A stretch of DNA of 64,000 nucleotides from Ditylenchus dipsaci (lineage: Eukaryota; Nematoda; Chromadorea; Rhabditida; Anguinidae): positions 124,001-188,000 of the forward strand of contig SADC01000105.1 of assembly GCA_004194705.1 (NCBI GenBank). The letters are read 5' to 3'. Below, one piece after another: positions 1 through 12,216 of the stretch. The translations under genes were made by a program, and so were the position numbers. The stretch's first letter is position 1. The number at the start of each line of letters is the position of its first letter. The notes under the pieces are model-generated. The model did not search any database. It saw only the letters and a list, made by a program, of their open reading frames with translations, and had not been told where the DNA came from.

Positions 1-399
1 AGCAGTCCACTCGGCTATTCTTCAAACATTTTCACAATGAATAATTCATTGTCAGTGCCTGCTGCTGCTCGTCCACCCAATTGATTAGTAATAGTTGAAA
101 TGGGGTGGAGGGATGAGACGAGAGGGGGTTAGCCAATCAATACAGGGGCAACAAGACAAATAAAGGGAGGCAGCAGGGAGGAGAGAAACAGAAAGAAATT
201 AGTTTCTGCTTCCTCACACCGCCAGTCAAAAGACAAGCGCGGGCGTTTAACTTGCCATAAACGCAACTTTACGGCAATTCATTTAAGGTTTTGACGTGAA
301 GATTTTCGCAATCGAAAACGCTATACTTAGTCCTTGCTCTTATATTTTGCTAATGAAAATAAAGAATTTTAATTAAAGACAAAGATTAATAAAGGATCA

Positions 400-760
400 A
401 ATCGAAATCTCCCGGCTATTTTATTTATATTCTCGCTTTTTCAAATTTGCCTTCAAAATCTGAAATCTCTCGGCTTTTTTTAGAAAATATATTTTGAAAC
501 AGAAAGTCTTAATTTCACAGCAAGTCTCGGTTTTTTCCTTTTCTCCTTAATTTTCTAAATTTTTGAAAATAAAGTAAAGGAAAAAGGGAAAAATCTATTT
601 TCTGCAAAATTAAGCCTTTTTGCTGCAAAATTTATGTATTTTCCTGGAATTTTCAGAAAAATCCGGGAGATTTCAGTTTTTAAAGACAAATTTGAAAAAG
701 CCGGGAATGAATAAAATAGCCGAGAGATTTCAGACATTAGCCAGGACATTTCAGTTACAT
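400..760. repeat. Palindromic element with GCCGAGAGATTTCAG-type arms
   Basis: The left side carries AAATCTCCCGGCTATTTTAT near 404-424 and variants (TGAAATCTCTCGGC near 461). The right side carries the reverse complements, CCGGGAGATTTCAG near 663 and AATAAAATAGCCGAGAGATT near 711-730. It has no coding capacity and is probably a miniature inverted-repeat element or its remains. Ends and target duplication are not clear. Confidence 0.55.
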
Positions 761-2636
761 CCATTAATAAAAAAGATTTTAGCAAAATTCCCAATTACGT
801 AGTCAAAGTCAGCACTTTTAAATTGAAAATCAGCGAGCAAAAACTAAAAAATTGCTTAGTTTCGCACTTTATTGCATAATTAAACTTAGAAACACCACTT
901 TTGAGTCAAAGCCAGCCGTACGCTAAGAAAGAATTCCGCCTGAAAATCCTGAGTCTAAGCCTTTTTACAAAAACTTGGCTTGATTCTCGCTAATAGCCAA
1001 TCTATACGGCCGTTTTCTAAAACTTTATTTATCATACAGCAAAAACACAAATACTTGACTTGTCTAAATAGCACAGGTAATTATAGCACAACAATATGCC
1101 TATCATATTTCGAAATTTTAAAATAAAGCTATAACTAGAGATGGCCGATTCGCAGTCGAAACCAAATTCATCTAATTCGCTAGTGAAACCAAAAATTTTC
1201 GAACTCTAGCTATTATTATATAGCAGTCGAAAAAGTTCTAGTCTCCCCCTCATTTGTTGCCTTGTCACTTTTAGCTTGAAAAAACCAGGTTTTCGGTCTG
1301 ATCCCCAAAAGCGGTAAACCTAATCGACAGCTTCACCCACTAATGCAAAAAGGCTATCAATTTCAAAGTTTTAGTCCATATAAGAATGCGTTATGCAAAA
1401 AAACGACGGAAAACTACCTTGTATAAAAACTACACCCTTCACAAAAAGATAAATTAATTGCGTTAAAGAAGTCACAATGGCAATGAAACAAATGCCCGAT
1501 AGAAGGACAAATTCATTTATTAATTAATGATTGGTTCAACGACAACAACAAGCACAAGGAGTGGGTGTAGTAGTAGATTTGAATGGAGGAGAAGGAGAGG
1601 AGGAACAGAAGGTTTAGTCATCCCCTGCTCACCAAATGACACCAGGCTCTCTCTAAATATAAAGATTTATGGGCGGCAGCAGGCAGATGAACAACTTTCT
1701 AGTAGTCCACTGACAACACACACACATACAGCTTTTTGACTAGCAAGACTGCCAACCTAAATAGTGTTGGCAGAGATCAACACAAATGTGGAAAGCAATG
1801 TTCTAAAGATCAAGAGAAGAAAAATGATCTGGCTATTCCCTGGCTACTCTATTTGAGACTGGTGTGTGTAGCAGTAGTAACTATCGCTTTGGTGTCTAGC
1901 TGGCCGCACAAAACACTACTGCACAGGGTTTTTTTAATCCATCAAGAGAGAATGGTGGTAAAAGTAGTAATAGTATTGGAGTGAAGCGATCAGTCTACTC
2001 CTGTTTGGTGTGGGGGAGTAGAAGCAGGTTTTTGGCCAGTCAATTGGCTAACCAACAGGCCAAGAGAAGCATATATTGCTTACTTGAAAAAAAAATTTTT
2101 TTTTTGCTGGAGAATATATGCTAAACAAAATTTTTTTAATTTTTTTCTCGCAACGTTTTTACCGCTATTACAAGTTTGAAATGGTTAGATGGAGGGATAG
2201 GAAACAAGACAAAATCATAAACAAAGAGGTGTACATGTGTAACTGCATGATTGAGTGAGTGGACTCTCCCACTGGTCATTTATCATTGCTCCTGTCCCTC
2301 TGCTGCTCTAGTTTAAATAACAACAAAAGCAAAGAAGGTACGTTGTCCTGGATATTAGATGGACATTGTCACCCTGCCCTAAGCTATTAGGTCAGCAGAA
2401 ACCAATTAATTTGGTCTTTACCAATTGATTTCAAACAAATAAAATAGAAGCCAGATCAACTTTTTATACACAGAAAATTCAAAAAAAAATTAGATTAAAA
2501 AACCCGAAAATCAAATACAGCGGAAGATAGTTTGTGCTAACACAGCATTGTGCTTATGGTCAAGCAAAATAAGATAATTTAGAAGCAATAAAGGGTTGAA
2601 TTTTGGTGTGCACCGCCCAGTTTGCCTTGGTACCTA

Positions 2637-2990
2637 CTAGAGATGGCACCCGGGATTTCGGGGTGTTTTTAAGCGCAGTTTTGACCCACTTTTAGCAAAC
2701 ATTGAGCCTTATTTATTTTAGCCTTATTTTGATTTTTTGGCCAGTTTAGCTCCCCCCCCCCCCCGTCAGATTTTTAGCCTATTTACCCCCCCCCCGTCAG
2801 AAAATCCTGGGTACGCCTATGTTCGCAGGTCCAACATTTTTAAATAAAATTCAAAGAATAAAATATACAATAGATAGAGGAATAAAAAGTAGCTGAATGT
2901 TGTGAAATTTTCAGCTATCTATGCTTGTTGAAAAGTGGTTCGAAAGTGCGTTCGAAAGTAAAAGCCCGAAATCCCGTATGCTATCTCTAG
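2637..2990. mobile_element. MITE with CTAGAGATGGC / GCTATCTCTAG ends
   Basis: Terminal inverted repeats can be read directly: CTAGAGATGGCACCCGGGAT at the left and ATCCCGTATGCTATCTCTAG at the right, with CGGGATTTCGGG and CCCGAAATCCCG pairing inside. The interior contains runs of 13 C (2752-2764) and 10 C (2786-2795), each followed by GTCAGA. It is non-coding and about 350 bp, typical for a non-autonomous DNA transposon. A partial relative begins near 1136. Confidence 0.7.
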
Positions 2991-4097
2991 AACCTACCAT
3001 TCCCCCTCGAGCCAATTTAAAAAAAATATCTATTTGTTATATTATTTATTTGTTATTATAAAGACAATTTTTTGAAAAAACAGCTTGTAAACGAAGGCGA
3101 ACTGGGGTTTGAATACTATTTTTACCTCATACCACAACCTTTAAACCAAAGTGAACGAAAAGTGGTTTCGAAACCATCTTTTCCATTACTCATTTCAAAA
3201 AATAGGCCAAACCAACTTCTACTTACAAGAAGAGGTCAATACTTACCCGAATCCCCACTTTTTGTCAAAGCCAATTTTTTGCAAAGGGTAAACTCGGCTG
3301 TTCTATCCCCCAAGGAATTTGGCACAATATAGCTGCTGAAGCAATCCAATCCATAAATCCCATTAAGTGTAGGCAAAAAAAAGAATAAGAGTCTTTGTGT
3401 TTTTGCTCCATTGGCTTTTTTGAATGTGTCGAAAACGAAATTTAGTACTCGTAAAAAGGGGAGCAGTATCGATTTTTAATTGCCATACCACAGAAAGAAA
3501 TAGTAGCAGTATAAAGGCAGTAAATGTAAATAAAAAAACTTTTTTAGAGAACTGCTTTTCAATCCGAAATATTTTTTGACTGGCTTCCTAAAAAAAACTG
3601 TGTTTGTTGATAGTGTAAACAAAACGTACACTGTAGATTTTTTATAAAAATTCTTCTTAAAATAGACAAGAAAGATTTTTGACGGTTTTAAAATACAATA
3701 AATTTGAATGTGATTCCTATCTTGCTGTTTGCTAATAAAAATAAATCATTACTAATACTGCTCTTTGGCGTCACAACCAGTGTGCTGCTAACCAGATGTT
3801 CATGGCAAGGGCTTCTTGTGCTTGGATGTTAGTTTTGCATTTAAAGTAGTAAGACATTCAAAAATTTAAAAAATATTCAGTAACAACGAGATCACATGCT
3901 CTAAGCTTAGAGCATAGGATTTTACTTACAACTTTGCTTTTTTAGAAAAAGGTTAAAAGGAATGGTTGAAAAACAGAACTGAACTTATGGAAAGAAATTC
4001 AAAGTCTCAGACATTTTCAACAAAATATTTAGCTTATTTTTTGAAATGGGTAATTCTCTTTACGCATTTTTGATCTAAAAAAAAGTGACAGCGCAGG

Positions 4098-4440
4098 TTC
4101 AAAGGAGAGGGAAAAGCTGTTTAGGGTTGGAAAAGAGGCCTCGATGGTGCAGTGAATGAGGATTCGTGTTTTATGGCCCGCAATCATGCGCAGGTTCGAT
4201 CCACGATCCCTCGATCCCTGTTTGACTAATGTGTAGGCGTAATTGGAGTCGCTGATTTCGAAACTGGCGCTAAAAAGGTTGAACTACCCGCGCACATTGG
4301 TCAAATAGGTCAACATAAATAGCGTGCCACCAGGTAGGGTCGAACCTGCGGCACCATTTTGGGCCATGAAACACAAGCGCTTATCCACTTCGCCACCGAG
4401 GCCGAATTTTTAAAATAAACAGCTTTCCCCTCTCCTTTAA
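4098..4440. mobile_element. Palindromic element with tRNA-like arms
   Basis: Outer arms TTCAAAGGAGAGGGAAAAGC (left) and GCTTTCCCCTCTCCTTTAAA (right) are inverted copies. Inside, each arm looks like a Pol III promoter pair facing inward. The left has TGGTGCAGTGAATGAGG followed about 35 nt later by CAGGTTCGATCC. The right, on the minus strand, has GGTGGCGAAGTGGATAAGCG followed by GCAGGTTCGACCC. These resemble tRNA A and B boxes, but neither arm folds into a full cloverleaf by eye. Relatives occur at 8.76-9.03 and 26.64-26.81 kb. Confidence 0.65.
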
Positions 4441-5162
4441 ATAAAATGAAAGAAAAATTTGATTATTTTCGCTACATTTGATTGTGCGCCATAAATGAGG
4501 ATCTAGAATGTGAATTCGAAATTGTGGAAAGGTTTGTGGTACCTACCCCTAACAAAAAGACACTTTCGATAAATAAAAAAACTTTTTAGGCTACAATTAT
4601 TCCCTGCGGATTTAACCCTTATCAAGTCAACCATGCGTCTAGAAAGCATAAGGTCTATTTGAATTTCTATTCTACCACAGAGAATTTGTTAAAAATTATA
4701 AAGAATTGGAAAGACAAGTCTATTATAAATATGAATCAGCATTGCCTTACTAGAAATGATAAATTTTGAATAGAAACATTCTAGAATGAAATTGAAATCA
4801 AGAAGAGCAGATCCTGCTCTTTGTTGTTGAACAAAGAGAACAAATTAAAAAGGGAATTCCCCATGGATTGTTTCACTAATTCAGTTCAAACATTCACTTT
4901 TAGGCAAATGATCGACAGAAGAACAAGATTGGATTAGGTGCTCTTACCCCTATCCTAACTACCTACCTTCTACTCTTGTTGAAATGCATCAATAATCTAA
5001 CAAAACTCAATTTCTACGTCATAAGTATCTAGCATTTTCACCATTTCTAAAATAGCCAACTAGATATCGACGGACCTGCTGCAGAATCTTCAAAGAAAAT
5101 TTAAAAAAATAGTAAATTTACACTGATTGATAAACTTTGTGACTATTTGCACCAATTTTCGA

Positions 5163-6321
5163 TGGTACACGAACAATTCACGCCGGGACAATTCACGACA
5201 CACTAAACCCTTAAGGGTGTGTACCTACTATGGTTGGGTAATTCTCCGGAGAAATACTTTTCGGGTAATTACCCGGTAATTACCCGGGTAATTACCCAAG
5301 TAATTACCGATAAATAAGGCCGGAAAAGTATTTTTCCGGGTAATTACCCGGGTAATTACCATTCAACCAACCTAGTACCTACCCTTATTACCCAAATTCT
5401 GGGGTCGTATTCAAGTAGGTTAGTAGAGTTTTTGGATCAAGAGTTACTCGTGATCTACTCGACGTGTTTCAGACGAGCCGAGTAGGTTCAAAGATCATGA
5501 GTTACTTTTGATCTACTCAACTCGTTCAGACACACGAGTAGAGTTTTGGATCAAAAGTTACTCGCGATCCTACTCGATCAGCGAGTAATTTTTGATCTGA
5601 GTAGAATTGAGATCTTCTCGCCTAACTCGAATTCTACTCGCCTAACTCGGATTCTACTCAACCAACTCAAGTTCTACTCGCACAACTTGATTTCTACTTG
5701 CCCAACTCGGCTTTCTAACTCCGAGTTTTTCGAGTAAATTTATTTTTTATTATGAATTATGAATTATTTATTATGAAATAACCACTACAGTAATAGATAT
5801 GAATTGAAGTCAAACAAAACCTTGTATAATCGATGGTAGAAAGCCGAGTTGGGGAGTAGAACTCGAGAAAATTAAAAAAATTTAATTTACTCGTAAAACT
5901 CGGGTTAGAAAGCCGAGTTGGGCGAGTAGAAGTCGAGAAATTAATAAAAAATAAATTTACTCGTAAAACTCGGGGGTTAGAAGCCGAGTTGGGCGAGTAG
6001 AACTCGAGTTAGGCGAGAAGATCTCAATTCTTCTCAGATCAAAATTACTCGCTGCTCGAGTAGGATCGCGAGTAACTTTTGATCCAAACTCTACTCAACT
6101 CGTTTCAGACGGGCGAGTAGGATCACGAGTAACTCATGATCCTAAACTCTACTCAACCCGTTTCAAGTGCGAGTAGGATCAAGAGTAACTCTTGATCTAC
6201 TGACTCTACTAACCGACCTGAATACCACCCCTGGGTGATTTAGACAGTTTGATATTGTTGTCCAGGGCGTGAATTGTTCTGGGGCGTGAATTGTCCAGGG
6301 CGTGAATTGTCGCGTACCCAT
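5163..6321. mobile_element. Large composite palindrome (GAGTAGAGTTTTGGATC family)
   Basis: An inner inverted repeat at about 5402-6234 has arms of over 300 bp built from repeats of GAGTTACTCGTGATC, ACTCGAGTTCTACTCG and similar. The left starts GGTCGTATTCAAGTAGGTTA and the right ends with GAATACCACCCC. It is framed by copies of CAATTCACG near 5176-5200 and GGCGTGAATTG repeats near 6267-6312, so two elements appear nested or fused. Open frames inside are repeat translations, not genes. Confidence 0.65.
5226..5364. repeat. Array of GGTAATTACC palindromes
   Basis: The short palindrome GGTAATTACC, usually as CCGGGTAATTACCCGG, is repeated head to tail about eight times. The ends are inverted: ATGGTTGGGTAATT at the left and AATTACCATTCAACCAACC at the right. 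It belongs to a structural class also seen at 22.28, 36.97, 56.71 and 58.13 kb, in which an element ending in a GGTTG-type terminus is filled with one short palindrome. Confidence 0.7.
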
Positions 6322-6670
6322 TTTCTATACATACTGGATGTCCTGAAATTTTGTAAACACAAAACTTTAATAAAATCTCTAAGTCTGAAAGTTGTCAACC
6401 TACCCTATGAGAATGCAGAATTGGATTCGAGACACTTTTTGAACTAACTCTTGGTTTCTTTTATTATTAATAGTCGATAATTTTCGAAAAACCTTGGAGT
6501 TGCACAACCCTAAGCCACATACAACTCCAAGCTCATTCCGGGATGCAGGGGCTTAGAATCCAAATGTATGTCAAAGCACGGCGCTACTGGAGAATCACAG
6601 CTTGGTCCCTCCTGTTGTTTTTTTATGTTTTTTAGCAAAATGAAATTCCCTATTCTGTTCCTTTTACAGT

Positions 6671-6799
6671 CATTGCAACAACGCTAAACCGATCGGTGGT
6701 CCTGAATGTATTGTGGAAATCGATGAAAGCTGCATTTCAAAGCGTAAATACAACCGAGGGCGAAAAATGCCAGCATTAAAAAAAACGAAACTGATTTGA
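6671..6799 (+). pseudogene. Merlin / ISXO2-like DDE transposase fragment
   Basis: The translation contains AKPIGGPECIVEIDES followed by KRKYNRGRK. This matches the conserved core of ISXO2-like (IS1595/Merlin) transposases, where IGGPG..VEIDE(S/T) carries the first catalytic aspartate and (K)RKYNRGR follows it. Only about 40 codons survive before a stop at 6797-6799, and nothing upstream continues the family. It may have been preceded by an intron, since TTTACAG lies just before. It is a relic; no terminal repeats could be tied to it. Confidence 0.75.
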
Positions 6800-8755
6800 A
6801 ATTTCATGCAATTTTATAAATAAGGGCAAAACTTATGTAATCCCTTTCTGTGTGCTGAAATTGTTTGCGAGCAAGAATATTTATTTGAATCACAAAACCA
6901 TAGTGTGATTGCAGAATCGATACAAACAAAAAAACAACGGCAGGGCATTAAATGGACTGTAAAAAGTGATGAAGAGAAAGATAAAGCAGCTGAAATACTT
7001 CCTAGTTTATTGGAAAACAAAAAAGTGCAAGCTAAGAGATTTTGTTCACCAAAACTAAATGGCCAAAAAACAAAACATAATGTGCAGCCGTCAAGGCCAT
7101 ACTGCCCTAAATTAGGAGTAAGAGAAAATAAAATGGTGGAAAAGACTGCAGTGTTATAAAAAGTGAAGGTAAAATATCTGTTATTTGTGTTTTTGCATAT
7201 TTGCAAATTGTCGATTTGTACTGCATACGCAAATTTTACAAATTAAAGTGAAATTGACAAGTGAAATTATATTTTGGAAAGCTGAAACCCAAATTTTGAA
7301 ATTGGCAAAAGCGTAAGTAAGCGAGATGGAATCAATTGCTGGAAATAATGTGTGTGTGTGTGTATTTGGGCCAGGACAAGGAGTAGCTAGGGCACTACTC
7401 CTGCAACATAACTGGATTAGTTTGCAATACTAAGTAAAATGTTTGAGTCTACTTGGGTTGTGGGTCGACATGATGAACGAAAAGAAAGACCTGTTAAAAA
7501 TAGCAACAAACTTTTGGTTTAGACCAGAGAGTTTGAACAAAAAGTTTGTACTTTTTTGGGAATTGCAAATTTTCCTATTTTTTTGAAATATTTATGTCTA
7601 AATTCTGGTTTGGAATCAAAAAAACAACAAGGACCAGATAATATTAGTATGATCCTACGAGATTACCATTTAAGGAATACCGCACATCTCGACTTCTTTC
7701 CTCAGCGGCCCACAGTAAATCCAATTTTCAATATATTTTACGAAAAAATTAAAAAATTAAAATTTTTTTGGAAATCTATTTTGAAAAACTTGGCATAAAA
7801 TTTTAGGCTATCATTGAAATAATGCCCCAAAATACTGATTACCCCCAGCAAATACCTAAACAAGAGTATTTCTTGGTCTTTTTAATCGTAAATTTTATTT
7901 TTTGGATCAACATGTAGATCCGCATTTCTAGTTCCTTATGAGTTATGAACTAACTCAATGTTATATGTGAAACTAATGTGTGTGTGAAACAAGAGAAAAA
8001 TTGGTTTTGAAACATAAAAAGGTTTCATATAAACAAAATTTCCTCAATTTTTTGAACACGCTGAGCCAGTTGATAGCTTATTAGAGACTAGAGATCCAGG
8101 GCTTCATGTTGATCAAAAAAAAATTACGATTGTAACTGTTTATTTACTGAAGGAAATCAGTAATTTACTGGGGAAATCACTAATTTGGTCTGTGTTTTAA
8201 GCTATAGCCATTATTTTATCTTCAACCCCGTGGTATTTGACTTCTTTGTATAGCAAAAATGTTGAAAGCCGGAGCATGTCAAAATCTCACTTTCTGTTGG
8301 AATCCCAAAGCCTAAATAAAATTATCATTTTTTATCAAAATAGCCAAAGTCTTCTTTTTAAAACAAATTTAGGCGACTTTTTTATAATTGTAACAGCGTA
8401 TAACAGCGTATCCTATAATTACTTTTTTAGTAGCACAGTTTTCTACAAACAGCAAAGATTTACGCCTTCACCGGTCCATTTATTAAAGAGACCACCACTA
8501 AAAGAAGCACCATGCTTTGGTTTGAAAAACAACTTTATTTGAAGAAAAGAAACATTAGACTGAGTATCTTCGGGAACACTCTGATAAGTTGAAACCCAGA
8601 ATAGGATCCTCTAGTTTAAGCGATAAGTCTTGTTTATAAGTCCAATACGTATCGAAAAAATAAATTCAATTTTTTTTTAATTTAAAAAGTTTCACAGGAG
8701 GAGTAAGGCAATATGTGGTATGAATTCCTGTCAGCCTGCATCGATAGATTTAAAA
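6800..8755. other. No recognised gene
   Basis: Contains an open frame at 6905-7159 (+) of 84 codons rich in Lys and Gln, directly downstream of the transposase relic. It could be a decayed C-terminal part or spurious; no motif was recognised. A short TG run lies at 7350-7362. The remainder is AT-rich with no consistent exon structure. Confidence 0.5.
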
Positions 8756-8759
8756 TCAG

Positions 8760-9035
8760 CATTCACGGGGGAGTGGGTGAGGGGAGCTATGTGTGTTTTA
8801 TAGCCCAAAATCGTGCGCACGTTCGATCCCACGTCTTGACATGCTATTTATTTTGGCTTGTTTGACCACTTCTAGGTGTAAATCGGCTTTTTATATTCGG
8901 CATCAGTGAACCCAATTAACCAAAATAAAATTAAGCCACAATAAATAGCGTGCACCACGCGGGATCGAACCTGTGCACAATTTTGGACCAAAAAGTACAA
9001 ACGCTTACCCAGTGCTCTACTGAGTCCGGTTTTGC
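8760..9035. mobile_element. Palindromic element with tRNA-like arms (second copy)
   Basis: The left arm has GTGGGTGAGGGGAGC, then GTGCGCACGTTCGATCCCACG. The right arm, on the minus strand, has ACTCAGTAGAGCACTGGGTA, then GTGCACAGGTTCGATCCCGCG. The order A-box-like, spacer, GGTTCGATCC is the tRNA promoter order, facing inward in both arms as in the 4.1 kb element. No full tRNA fold is apparent, so it is not a functional tRNA gene. Confidence 0.6.
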
Positions 9036-10344
9036 ATAACATAAGAAGGTTTTCGTTTTATTTTAAGTTAACATTTTGATAATAAAAAAATTTATTTTTG
9101 CATATGTAAGCAGTGATTTAATTGATTTTTAGTATGAATTTTAGTCGGCATCCACAGCATTCTTTTTTCTGCAGTTGTTATCTGTGCATCACAGTCGCTT
9201 TTTCTTCTTTCTATGCTACTGGAAAATAAAAAAAAGGCGTGAGAGATAAAGCCACTGCTAGTCTCTTCTGTCCAGCGTATTTTTACAAAAAAAACTTATG
9301 CTCGGAGCATCTAACTTCATTTCAACTTTATTGTTGCTTATTGATTTCTCTCTATATATCAAAAACAGCAGTCCTAACTTGAATTAGCATTATCTTATCT
9401 TTCTATACTGTTGTTTAGATATGTTTTCTCTGTGACACAGATGAAAATTACTCACTCATATCTTAGGAATACTGACCTATGCAATAACTTCTTTATTCCA
9501 AATTTTGGATCTTTAAGACGGTTGCGTCCCATGTTACTAAATTTTTAAAGGACATTTTAGTTTTACCTCATACAATAAATTGACCATTATTCTATCCCTA
9601 TTTATTTATCTAAAACCTTGTAAAAAGTACCGTAATTTTTCTAATAGAAACTTCGGGTTACTATTTTGTAGCCCCCTGAAAATCTTGAAATTATCAATAA
9701 AAACGGCCTGAACTGTGAAATCTTACAAGGGAGGGATCCTGACTGTGACCTGGGATTTTGACTACTTTTTTCATGCGCGTATTCTTGTAGAGCATGCCCA
9801 AATCCCACGTCGATTTTGCTCCCCACCTCTGAAACTCAATAAAAATTTTAGGGATGAGGACCTAGGGTCAGCTATGAAAAACCACTGATATAGGTATCGA
9901 GGTGTTTTTAGATCTTTGAGTGACCCATGTACCACGTTTTTGGACCTTCAGAGCTGGGGACCCAGATTTGTCAGGAACTTGGGCAGGCTGACGTGACCCC
10001 CCAAATCGGCCGCGGCCAAGTACAACTCACTCCACATTGCAAGAAATTGGGGAAAATATGTATGTTACAGCTCAAAAATTTCATTTTTCCTTCCAGGACA
10101 AAAATTATTTTGAATTTAGGGGGGTTATTTGGTGGGGGGGGGGGTGTTATTTGGTGGTTTTCATGGGGCAGGACTACCAGAATACGCAGAAAAAAATTTC
10201 ATTGAACTTTCCCCAGGTCACAGTCAGGGTCCCTCCCGCATTAGTCAAAAAATAGGGGTGAGGGGGGGAGTGAATTGGCTATATATTTTCATATACATGA
10301 TTGTGCACATTTATTTTTCACAAATTTTATCTTAATTTTTGCAG

Positions 10345-10361
10345 ATTGTTTCAGTCTCTCG
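10345..10361 (+). promoter_or_regulatory. Probable trans-splice acceptor / 5' UTR of the HExxH gene
   Basis: AATTTTTGCAG ends at 10344, 17 nt before the ATG at 10362. No upstream exon with a matching phase is visible. This is the usual position of a spliced-leader acceptor in nematodes, but a conventional intron in the 5' UTR would look the same. Confidence 0.45.
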
Positions 10362-11861
10362 ATGTTGCCTCAATCACCTATGTACATTCAAACGTGTCCT
10401 AAGTGTGATGTGCCTGATTTTCATCACAAGTTGCTTTCTGACCCCAAACTGCTTGCAGCAGTCACCAAGTCTTACGATGGACAGTGTCGTGAAAGAAATC
10501 TGGTTAGTTTTTTCAAAAGCTAGAATTAAGATAGTTTTTTATTGTCAAATTTCCAAAGACATTTTGCCCTAAAGTTATAGGCTAATGAGATACGAAAATT
10601 CACAATCCATTTAAATTTCTTTCAGAATTTTTTTTGATGGACCCAATATTTTGCAGGTGTTTTTGGCACAAGAGCTTGGACCCAAGAACTACCGCAAACT
10701 CTACGAGAAGCTCTTGATGGTCACAAATGTGTGCGTGCACAATGAGAAGTACATGCAGACTTGCCGCAATTATGAAATTATTATCGATACTGCGCAGAAG
10801 TTTAAAAATTGCTGGGGAGTGGCTAGTCATTGGGAAGAGAGGATCTACCTCAATCCAAAGTGCTTTGAGAGACCTTTGTATTTGATCACCACCATGCTTG
10901 TAAGTTTTTTATTTCGATTATGCTTCAAGTAGCCTGATTTAATTTCCATGCCCCAAACATCTCAAAAATTTTGAGTCAATATGAGTCTATTATAAGGACA
11001 TCTTATGCTATAATTAATAAGGGTCTGTAAGTGAGGGGTGTGTAATTTGGGTAATTACCAGACTTTTCTGCTAGTCCCTATAATACAGGTATGGGAATGA
11101 AATTTTCTCAAAAAAAATAAATTTTCCGAAAAAAGTATATTTTGACTATTTTTGAAAAAAAAAATTATTTTATACAGTGCGTATTCCGATTTTGAAGCGA
11201 AATAAAAAAAGATTCTGACTAAAAATTTCAAAAATAAAAATAATTTGGGGTCCCAAAAAATCTTTTTAAATAGTTCTTTTTTTATTAGGTTCCCATCCCT
11301 GCTATATGAACTTTTTAATAAGAGAATGAATAAAAATGAATTTTTCGCTCGTTTAGCATGAGATCAAGCACGTGGTTGCCAAAGCCCAGGAAACCGACAA
11401 AGCCTTGCGCGGGACTGCTGAACAAGATCGAACAGACTATCCCAAAATAAAGAGAGTAGATTCTTGTCATTCCGGTCACTGGCTGGAAGGGATCGACGAG
11501 CTGAGAGACTCTTTTGGAATTTTTATCACTGCTGGAAATATGTCCATTCTCGAGGGATATGAGAAGCATTTGGCCAAATGGAAGACTCAGGCTGACCTGT
11601 TTCTTAGCAAAGGCTCGGCTTTATCTACAGTTGGGCTCAAGACAATAGCTGTAATGGCTGGATCATCTCTGTTTAAGCTGGTCGAATGTGGGTTTATTTT
11701 AGCTAGTTCAAATCATTTTAATACTTTTGGTGGTTGCAGTGAGATATCGCAAAAGACAAATCAAAAAGAAGCAGGCCAAGAAGGTTAAACAGGAGAAACA
11801 TGTTGAAAGAACTCGACTGATGTTTGAGCGTCTGGATTCCATCAAGAAAACCCCTTTGTAG
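10362..11861 (+). CDS. HExxH zincin-like protein, function unknown
   Basis: Four exons, 10362-10502, 10657-10899, 11357-11687 and 11740-11861, join in frame with GT/AG borders into 278 codons plus stop. Residues about 115-127 read like a strand (IYLNPKCFERPLYL) followed by a helix, TTML-HEIKHVV, the typical strand-helix lead into a zincin HExxH site (HEIKH at the start of exon 3). A later CHSGHW could supply a third metal ligand, about 33 residues on, longer than in SprT proteins. Several cysteines (CPKC, CRNYE, NPKC) may add a zinc site. Near residue 220 a short apolar stretch (STVGLKTIAVMAGSSLF) could be membrane-associated, and the tail is a very basic helix (RYRKRQIKKKQAKK). I do not recognise the family. 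The gene structure is well supported; protease activity is inferred from the motif only. Confidence 0.8.
10900..11356 (+). mobile_element. Intron 2 of the HExxH gene, with a hAT-like MITE
   Basis: The intron is far longer than its neighbours because it holds a small element at about 11086-11301. Ends are CAGGTATGGGAATGAAA and AGGTTCCCATCCCTG, which are imperfect inverted copies. They are flanked by CTATAATA and CTATATGA, a possible 8-bp target duplication with two differences. CAGGGATGGGAAC-type ends with 8-bp duplications are typical of non-autonomous hAT elements. Confidence 0.55.
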
Positions 11862-12216
11862 AAACATTTTTAATAGAGACCCGACTTTGGTTTGCTTTTA
11901 CTTGTCATTGTATTAGATTTGAATATCATAAATTTAGTGTATGTCATTAGTTTGACCAAAAGTATAGATAAAAGACATTTAGTTTGTGAATTTATTATTT
12001 TGCGAAAATTACAAAAACATTGAAATATTGTCGATACAGGACCTTTTTAAACAGTTTCTGGTTTAACTATAATATTTCCTGTCACCGCCAAACTATACTA
12101 TATATCGAAACTCGACTGTGCATAGTTTTTTGCAAAATTGTGTTTTATATCATGACATGAAGGTTTTAAAAATATATATTGCGTATCATCGCATGATATA
12201 TAAGATGATTTAAAAT

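Larger units (their letters stand above)
1..4097. other. Gene-free repeat-rich stretch
   Basis: I find no supportable coding exon here; the short open frames have no family resemblance, signal peptide or consistent splice phases. The stretch holds an inverted repeat at about 400-760, a half element starting CTAGAGATGGCCGATTCGC near 1136, a complete palindromic element at 2637-2990 with two poly-C runs inside it, and otherwise AT-rich sequence. Genes with very small exons could be missed. Confidence 0.6.

Noticed and set aside
4138..4405. Pair of real tRNA genes
   Set aside because: A- and B-box-like words are present, but no seven-base acceptor stem or anticodon stem could be formed in either arm.
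5546..5737. 63-codon frame with Ser/Thr/Leu repeats
   Set aside because: Translation of the GAGTAGAGTTTTGGATC palindrome family, not a gene.
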